64,000 nucleotides of DNA from Acanthacorydalis orientalis (Eukaryota > Arthropoda > Insecta > Megaloptera > Corydalidae), in NCBI GenBank assembly GCA_034766995.1, contig CM068323.1, positions 18,083,516 through 18,147,515 on the forward strand, written 5' to 3'. This document shows, piece by piece, positions 55,916 through 64,000 of the stretch. Position numbers and translations under genes: made by a program. The notes under the pieces were generated by a model that was not told the DNA's origin, ran no database searches, and saw only the letters and a program-made list of their open reading frames with translations. Positions within the stretch are counted from its first letter, which is position 1, and each line of letters opens with the position of its first letter.

Positions 55916-58039
55916 AATTAGATGTACTAAAAAATACTTTTCTATATGTTGCATGGTAAAGCAGCAATGGACGTCGCTGCTCATGTAGAAGTTGGATCAA
56001 TTTATAATTCTACATCGACAAGAGATCCTTCGACTGAATCTGTACATCTTGCCACTGGAGTTTGAGCTTGTATCACTCGGTCTCAACTTTCATCAGATCA
56101 CCATATTTGAGTGGTAAAAATTATAGCATTTTTACATTAAAGTTATTAAACATTTAAATAGAATGAAATTAGAAAATTTTAATAAATTAACAACTTTTAG
56201 AGTTATTCTACATTGTACATTATTTTTTTTTTAGAATCTACTATCATGGATGAATATTTAAGTATAGAGTAGTTTTGTTTAATTCAAATTAAAGTTCATA
56301 AATTGTTTTTTTAATTATTTTAAAATAGATTTTTTTTTTAATTCTGATTTGTTATATATGTTCTTCTGATTGCTGAAGTTTATCTGAAGATTCGTCGTAT
56401 ATTTCTAACATAACATGTTAGAAGCACTAAACCAATGTTAAAACCTCGTGTTCGAGAAAAATCATAAAAATTTGTTTTCAGTATTGTAAATGTAAGTGCC
56501 TTGGGGTTTTGTATCGTGATCGCCCGATCACTAACTGTAAATTCATAATCTTTTAGTAAATTCTTCAAATTCATTTTAAGATTGTCCGTGAGTACGAACC
56601 AGATGTCTAATAAACGTTAAGCTGGGATTGCGTTAAGGGTACAGGATATTTTAGTTTCACCTCTAGGTAGTACTTAAGCGATCGCACCCTTTGCTAACTA
56701 TAACCGTCTGTACGTTTTCGCCATCGAGAAGTCCTCAAACCTGGAGGTGCGAGGCAGTCTGTTTGTTTTGTCCTTTTTTTTCAGGGTTTTTGTGTTGTTT
56801 TCCATAACCTTTATTTTATGAGACTCTTTCTGTCTCACTTCTCACTTGTGCTTTAGATTAGACTTTAGATTAGACTTTAGAGTAGGGTTTTTATGAGAGC
56901 GCTCTCGTTTTTTTTTATAGCTTAGGTTTTTGACTAGGGTTTCAGGTTTCTTCGAGAACCACATCCACATTCTTCGATGACATCACGAAAACGTACATTC
57001 GGTTGAGAAGTGCAGAGCGACGGGCCTGTAATCCTACACGGGTGTTACTCGGATGCTTCGTACTTTGCTTTGCTTGTAGTTTTAAATTCATTTTTTTAAC
57101 ATTTTGTTACTGGGGTAGGGTTTATTCTGAAAATGTTTCACCGAACAGCAAACATTGTGGTTGACTCAACATGAACCACACTACCACTGAACCACACTAT
57201 TTGAACCATGGTTCTAGTTATTGATGTACACTGCACGTCGTATGTGTAATCAGAGGATACTGTTATAACAATATATTTTGTAAAATGATAAATGTTTAAC
57301 ATTCTGCATCGGATATTTAACACAAACATGATATTAAAAGTTCGTACGATTCATTAAATCTTAAAATCATTTTATTACACTACTCTATACTTTAAAACGA
57401 ATTTGGAAGATCGCCAGGCCGATGTGGATATTAAATATTATGTAATAATGGCATAAAAAAGTAAGAAAAAATAAATACTAGATTCATTAATTACAGTGTG
57501 GTTAAAAAATCATGGTTTCAGATTCTTTTGATACCAAATGGATCCAGTTTCTCATAAAGATCGTGAATACATAGCATTGAAATGTATATCTTTACTACGG
57601 AATATGTATGACGAAGTTAAAAATGTTAAGGAAAAAAGTTAAAATATAAAATACTATTTTTAAATATACATATATAAACTTTTGTAGTAAAAATATTCTG
57701 TTCTAGGTACTAAATTATTAGTTTTAGCATTGTATGAAGGGTATGTTAGATCAAATTTCGGATGCTGAACATGGGGATTACTAAATTATGATGTTTTGGT
57801 GCATTGTATAGAACAATGCAATCTTCTATCCAGTCTTCATTTTAAAAGTAAGCATTTCATTTAAAAATCTAATTAATACAAAATAAATATGTAGCATAAA
57901 ATTGAAATATAAATATACTTTTAATAATTATAAAGTAATAATTAAAAAACTTAAGAATATTAACTAATAAATTTTTATGTTCCATTAGAATCGGTTCAAC
58001 TCGTCTCAAAATTAAAAAAATATATAATCGAAGAATAAA
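55916..58039. repeat. Large direct repeat, copy 1 (~2.1 kb)
   Basis: From GATGTACTAAAAAATACTTT near 55921 to the ATTAGAATCGGTTCAACTC region near 57984-58039, the sequence is repeated with few differences at 61877-64000, offset about 5.96 kb. It includes a more balanced block (56580-57070, with words such as TTTCGCCATCGAGAAGTCCT) and gene-like exon remnants at its right end. The repeat ends close to 58039 or may continue at lower similarity. Confidence 0.93.
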
Positions 58040-59108
58040 ATAACCATGGGATAAAATTCAGAGAGATTGCAGTTAATTAACCAGAAACTAAAAGCGCTGT
58101 ATGGCAAAGTAAGTTTTATCTTTTAAAATTTTAAATTTCATTACAAAAGTAAACAATTCATTTAAATAAAATATGCACAGTAACTTGATTTCATTAAACT
58201 CCGTGATTTTTTAAAAAAATCCTTTTATGCAATACATGTGAATTTCTTAATTTAATTAAATGTTTAGACTTTTTATTGTTTCGCGTATTTTGATTGTTGT
58301 AAAATTAATTTTAATGACTCTAATGTTCAATTTATAACACACTTTAGTTTCATTCGATAATATGTAGATTTTTCAATCACAGTATCACTATATTTCCAAA
58401 CGTATTTTTAAAAATATAATCATTTCTTTGTTGCTTATTGTTGAATATCATTTCGTGTTTAATTTTGATCCCATCAAGAATTTTTTTAAAATATAAATTT
58501 TCTCACCGATAATAGATTAAATAATTAATCTAATACATTTTAATTTATAATTACATTTCGAAATAAATTTACATATTGCAATTGGTAAACTTTCTTGATA
58601 TTATGTATATTATAATAGTTAAAATCATTTAATGTTTTTATTAAAATTCGAACTTGATTTTAAAGTGTAATTTTAATTTTCAAATTTATATAGCTAATCA
58701 AAAATAACTTTTTTTTTAATCAAATTATTTAGTATTCGAAATAAATTTTCATTCTAACAATAATTTATAATCGGATTTTTTTTTCACTATTAATAATAAA
58801 TATGCAAGATGTTTCATTTGCAGTATTCTTAATGTATTTTTCCATTCCATATTAAAAGAAAAATTTTACATTGTTTTACTATTGTTAAAATGTCATTTTT
58901 GCTCTTTTCGTTTTATTGTTTAAATTTGATTCTGTTTAAAGTATATATTTTTTTAATCTGGAAATTAAATTTCTTCATTAACAACCATATTATTAAAAAA
59001 GTTCATAATTAGTGTTATATAAAGAATATAAAAATGTTTTCAGATGTTATTCGAAGAAAATGAAGAATATCTAGAACTGAAATATGACTATCAAGATTTC
59101 TCAATATG
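57538..59108 (+). pseudogene. Remnants of an unrecognised multi-exon gene (copy 1)
   Basis: Several short stretches look like exons. 57538-57615: MDPVSHKDREYIALKCISLL then RNMYDEVKN, preceded by TTTCAG. About 57707-57848 after TTCTAG: TKLLVLALYEGYVRSNFGC, a TGA, then NYDVLVHCIEQCNLLSSLHF. About 57990-58038 after CATTAG: SVQLVSKLKKYIIEE then stop. 59044-59108 after TTTCAG: MLFEENEEYLELKYDYQDFS then stop. The helix-rich, leucine-spaced pattern faintly recalls death-fold domains, but I do not recognise the protein. The internal TGA, also present in copy 2, suggests it does not encode the full product. Confidence 0.4.
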
Positions 59109-61876
59109 AGAGATAGCTGTTCAGTTTGTTTCCAGTGCGGACGCCAGCGGTTACAGAACAAAGAAACTTATTTATAGTTATAGTTATTAATTATAATTTA
59201 TTATTGTTAACCAAAACATTTGGTTAAAAATTGTGATATTTGAATATTAGGGTATTGATTGCAACATCACTTTTTCTATAAGAGCAAAATTTTAATAGCA
59301 TTGACAATGAATCATCTATTTAAATGATTCTATTTTAATGATTGTATAAAACGTAAATTTCAATTTTTTAGATTCTCTTTTAAAGTTCATAAGTAAAAGA
59401 AAACCGCGTATTATTTAAAACGTAAATTAATCGAAATGATACATTTTATAATAATCTAAATGAAAAAGTACATTCGTAAATAAAAGAAAATTGCAAATTT
59501 TTTAAAGATAAATTAATAGAAGTAGTATATTTAGTTCTTCTGCATTAAAGAAAGAATAAGTTCATATGAAATAAAGAAAAGCAATCTGTTTTGTTATGCA
59601 TTAATGAATTTTAAATACTTAGCTTTTTTTCATGAATAGTTTATAAATAATAAGCAAAAGCAAATTAAAGTTCATAAATAATAGAACAATTGTAATGATT
59701 CCTCGAGATTAATTAGCATGATTGGTAAAATTTAAAATATTTGTTTATTTAATATTTTTATGTTAGTTTTCTTAAATTCACATATATTAAAATAGAAACT
59801 TTATTTTTATAAACAGATTGTAATGTGAAAGTAATTACTTTACACTTTCTTTAAATGAAATTTAAATTAATTTTTACTTTTTTTCTAAATTCTACAAGTG
59901 GAATTTTTTTTTAAAAAAGTAATGAAATGAATCAATAATGATTATATATTTTTTTATTAAATATGAACTCAATTTCTTACTTTTAGATTGTTTGTTTTTC
60001 ATAAATAGTACAAATTTTAATCAAATTTTCATAGTTAAATTATTTCATTAGTTATATTTAAATACTTTTTGCTTTTAATTTTAGAATCTTATTCAGTTTT
60101 ATATTTCTACATAAACTTGCTTTAAATGTCATGAATTGTTGAAAATTAAGAATGTTTTTTATAAAGTGAAATAATTGGTAATATTTAAATGCTCTTCTAA
60201 TATGAATTAATTTTTTATCGCGCTATATTAACTATAATATTTTCTAAAGATCATAATGTAAAGTAATTTTTATAACAAAATTTTGCTTTGATAAAATTCT
60301 TAATGGTTTTAAGATTTAGTTTAACTGTGCCATTTTCAATTTCTCATTGTTGAAATTTGAAACTAGAAATTTACAAATCACTTATTTTAAATATAAACTT
60401 ACTTTTCTTATATTACAAATAAGGTTTAAACTTTTCTAATGATTAATAAGTAATAACCAATTACTATTTAATAGATAAATTAATACTGTGATAATCTCAA
60501 AATACTTTTTAATTTTCAACAATCCGACTAAACGAATTTAGTTTGATTAAAACTGGTAAATGATGAAAAATTACAAATTAGTAATTTGTTTCACAAGGCT
60601 AAAATAATGATTAATTAGAATTATATGCTGTTTTTTTATTGAATATGAACTATTTTTTTATCATTGATATGCATTAATTAAAAAAAAATAAAATATGATA
60701 ATAAAAAAAATTATCAGTTTGTAAGTAAATTGATGGCTTTAACTCACTTTTAATATCATTTCTTTTGATTTATGAACTTTTTAATTTTCTTATTTCTATG
60801 TAAAATGTTCTCGATGCTCGTTAGCTGATAGAAAATGACAAATTATTTTTTAAAGATCATATGACAGTTGATAATATTTAAATGTTGTTTTTCTATTGAA
60901 CATGAATTAAATTTCATATCAATACTTTAATTAGAATCATTTCTAATGATTATTAGAAATTTAAAAGTAATTTTTATGGTTTAATTAATGATTTTTATAT
61001 ATCATCTAAATACTTTTTCTTTTAACTATGAACTTTCAATGTAAAGTTTTGTCAGTGCTCATAACTAATAGAAGATTTCAAATGAATTATTTGTGAAAGA
61101 TTAAATAAATGCTCTTTTTCTATTAAACATGAATGAAATTTATAAATTTCATTCATGTTTAATATAAGTCGTGAACTTTTTATGAACTTTTTTAATTTCT
61201 TATTTCGATAAACACATTAATTATTACAAATGATTTATTTATTGCTGATAAAATAATAGTCGATAATATATGAACATTTTTTATTTAATATGAATTAAAT
61301 TTCATATCGGTACAATAATTACAACCCTTTTTAATGATATTTAAATAGTTAAAAATAATTTTTACTTGTGAATTAAATAATACTGATAATAGTTCAATAC
61401 TCTTAACACTTTCTTTAATAATGAAATTGTTAAAATTTCTTATTTCTATATGAAATCAAGTATTAGTAAAGTTCATAAATATTAGAAATTAATTTTTTAG
61501 AAAGTGAAATAATCATTGTCGAAATATATATACTCTTTACTTATTAAACAAGAACTAGGCTTCTTATCAGTATATTAAGTACAAATTTTTCTAATGTCAT
61601 AAGTAATAGATCATTACAAATTAATTTTAATGATGCATTAACAATTCAGTTAAAGGTTATACATACCTTTTTTTACATTTGAATGCTATTTTTATTAAAT
61701 ATGAACTAAGTCACATCCGGTATATATTAAATTTTTAACTGTCATAAGTAATAGACAATTAAAAATTTAGATTTTATTTAAGTAAATTCATAACTACAAG
61801 TAAGGCAAACGATTTAATCGATAATTTTATTTTTTCTGTTAATTATGAAATCGTATTCGTATTCGTAATGAAATCG
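58040..61876. other. AT-rich spacer between the two large direct repeats
   Basis: About 3.8 kb of very AT-rich DNA without recognisable coding sequence except the short exon-like piece at 59044-59108. There are no long (TA)n tracts, in contrast to the rest of the window, but many local variants of words such as TTAAATTTCAT, AAAGTTCATAA and TATGAACT, which suggests an old, internally repetitive sequence. A perfect small palindrome lies at about 61119-61162 (ATGAATGAAATTTATAAATTTCATTCAT). Confidence 0.5.
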
Positions 61877-64000
61877 AATTAGATGTACTAAAAAATACTT
61901 TTCTGTATGTTGCATGGTAAAGCAGCAATGGACGTCGCTGCTCATGTAGAACTTGGATCAATTTATAATTCTACATCAAGAGATCCTTCGACTGAATCGG
62001 TACATCTTGCCACTGGAGTTTGAGCTTGTATCACTCGGTCTCAACTTTCATCAGATCATCATATTTGAGTGGTAAAAATTATATTTTTACATTAAAGTTA
62101 TTAAACATTTAAATAGAATGAAATTAGAACATTTTAATAAATTATTAACAATTTTTATAGTTATTCTATATTGTTCATTATTTTTTTTAGAATCTTTACT
62201 ATCATGGATGAATATTTAAGTATAGAGTAGTTTTGTTTAATTCAAATTAAAGTTGATAAATTGTTTTTTTTAACTATTTTAAAATACATTTTTTTTAATT
62301 CTGATTTGTTATATATGTTCTTCTGATTGCTGAAGTTTATCTGAAGATTCGTCGTATATTTCTAACATAACATGTTAGAAGCACTAAACCAATGTTAAAA
62401 CCTCGTGATCGAGAAAAATCATAAAATTTGTTTTCAGTATTGTAAATGTAAGTGCCTTGGGGTTTTGTATCGTGATCGCCCGATCACTTTAACTGTAAAT
62501 TCATAAAAATCTTTTAGTGAATTCTTCAAATTCATTTTAAGATTGTCCGTGAGTACGAATCAGATGTCTAATAAACGTTAAGCTGGGATTGCGTTAAGGG
62601 TACAGGATATTTTGGTTTCACCTCTAGGTAGTACTTAAGCGATCGCACCCTTTGCTAACTATAACCGTCTGTACGTTTTCGCCATCGAGAAGTCCTCAAA
62701 CCTGGAGGTGCGAGGCAGTCTGTTTGTTTTGTCCTTTTTTTTCAGGGTTTTTGTGTTGTTTTCCATAACCTTTATTTTATGAGACTCTTTCTGTCTCACT
62801 TCTCACTTGTGCTTTAGATTAGACTTTAGATTAGACTTTAGAGTAGGGTTTTTATGAGAGCGCTCTCGTTTTTTTTTTTATAGCTTAGGTTTTTGACTAG
62901 GGTTTCAGGTTTCTTCGAGAACCACATCCACATTCTTCGATGACATCACGAAAACGTACATTCGGTTGAGAAGTGCAGAGCGCCGGGCCTGTAATCCTAC
63001 ACGGGTGTTACTCGGATGCTTCGTACTTTGCTTTGCTTGTAGTTTTAAATTCATTTTTTAAACATTTTATTACTGGGGTTGGGTTTATTCTAAAAATGTT
63101 TCACCAAACAGCGAACACTGTGGTTGACTGAACATGACCACACTACCACTGAACCACATTATTTGAACCATAGTTCTAGTTATTGATGTATACTGCACAT
63201 CGTATGTGTAATCAGAGGATACTGTTATAACAATATATTTTGTAAAATGATAAATGTTTAACATTCTGCATCGAATATTGAACACGAGCATAATATTAAA
63301 AGTTCGTACAATTCATTAAATCTTAAAATCATTTTATTACACTACTCTATACTTCGAAACGAATTTGCAAGATCGCCAGACCGATGTGGATATTAAATGT
63401 TATGTAATAATGGCATAAAAAAGTAAGAAAAAATAAATACACGATTCATTAATTATTACAGTGTGGTTAAAAATAATAATGTTTCAGATTCTTTTGATAT
63501 CAAATGGATCCGGTTTCTCATAAAGATCGTGAATACATTGCAGTGAAATGTATACCTTTACTATAGAATATGTATGATGGGAAGTTAAAAATATTAAGGA
63601 AAAAAGTTAAAATATAAAATACTATTTTCAAATATACGTATATAAACTTTTGTAATAAAAATATTCTGTTCTAGGTACTAAATTATTAGTTTTAGCATTG
63701 TATGAAGTGTATGTTGGATCAAATTTCGGATGCTGAACAAAGATTACTAAATTATATTGTTTTGGTGCTTGTATAGAATAATGGAGCCTTCTGTCCAGTC
63801 TTTATTTTAAAAGTAAGTCTTCCGTTTAAAAAATTAATATTGATGCAAAATAAATATCTAGCTTAAAATTGAAATATAAACATACTTTTAATAATTATAA
63901 AGTAATAACTAAAAAACTTTAAAATATTAACTAATAAATTTTTATGTTCCATTAGAATCGGTTCAACTCATCTCAAAATTTACAAGTAGTCGAAGTATAA
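61877..64000. repeat. Large direct repeat, copy 2 (runs off the window end)
   Basis: Matches 55916-58039 almost base for base with small indels (for example CTACATCGACAAGAG in copy 1 against CTACATCAAGAG here). The exon-like part is more decayed: the frame starting MDPVSHKDREYIAVKCIPLL meets TAG where copy 1 has CGG, followed by a frameshift. The right boundary is not visible. Confidence 0.93.

Noticed and set aside
57138..57329. Minus-strand frame repeated at 63085-63291
   Set aside because: It recurs only because the DNA is duplicated; no protein features and several differences between copies are not biased to silent positions.
55916..64000. Large direct repeats as LTRs of a retrovirus-like element
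   Set aside because: The 3.8 kb between them has no gag, protease or polymerase sequence, and the repeats contain exon-like pieces, so an LTR element is not supported.

Overview
This is animal, almost certainly insect, nuclear DNA. The coding genes are split by short GT-AG introns, intergenic DNA is very AT-rich, and the window holds a full arthropod Neurexin IV gene (a septate-junction protein) plus insect-type transposon fossils. The composition and the very dense (TA)n tracts fit a hymenopteran (bee, wasp or ant); the order is an inference, and no species can be named from the sequence alone.

Layout. (1) 1-9,019: no exon recognised; AT-rich DNA with islands of balanced base composition, probably intronic or upstream DNA of the next gene. 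(2) 9,020-11,644 (+): last three exons of a PTB-plus-SH2 adaptor gene. (3) 11.7-18.8 kb: gene-poor; holds a long hairpin element and a nested cluster of PIF/Harbinger-type DNA transposons with TAA target duplications and a decayed transposase. (4) 18,943-24,438 (+): an SLC17-type anion transporter in nine exons, the first only 19 coding bases. (5) 25,613-43,305: a compact gene block: DCAF13 (+), Nrx-IV (+) with the intronless AASDHPPT (+) inside its second intron, SPOUT1 (+), ribulose-phosphate 3-epimerase (-) and CTP synthase (+). (6) 45.0-47.9 kb: tandem satellites, a short ~80 bp repeat followed by two families that both repeat every ~155 bp. (7) 50.0-53.0 kb (-): a nearly intact RTE-type LINE with one in-frame stop, flanked on both sides by (TA)n. 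(8) 53.2-64 kb: two related splice-donor-bearing islands, a CA-rich minisatellite, mariner fossils, and a ~2.1 kb direct repeat (55.9-58.0 and 61.9-64.0 kb) that carries remnants of a multi-exon gene.

The recognisable genes are mainly housekeeping: ribosome biogenesis (DCAF13), carrier-protein activation (AASDHPPT), RNA methylation (SPOUT1), pentose phosphate pathway (RPE) and CTP synthesis (CTPS). RPE and CTPS are divergent with a shared 755-bp upstream region; SPOUT1 and RPE converge. The most notable biology is the pair of equal-length (197 nt), same-phase alternative exons in the discoidin domain of Nrx-IV, the gene nested in that locus, the paired 155-bp satellites in continuous register, and the Harbinger element with related MITEs inserted at TAA sites. 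Exon models rest on reading splice sites and on remembered family sequences; no search was run.
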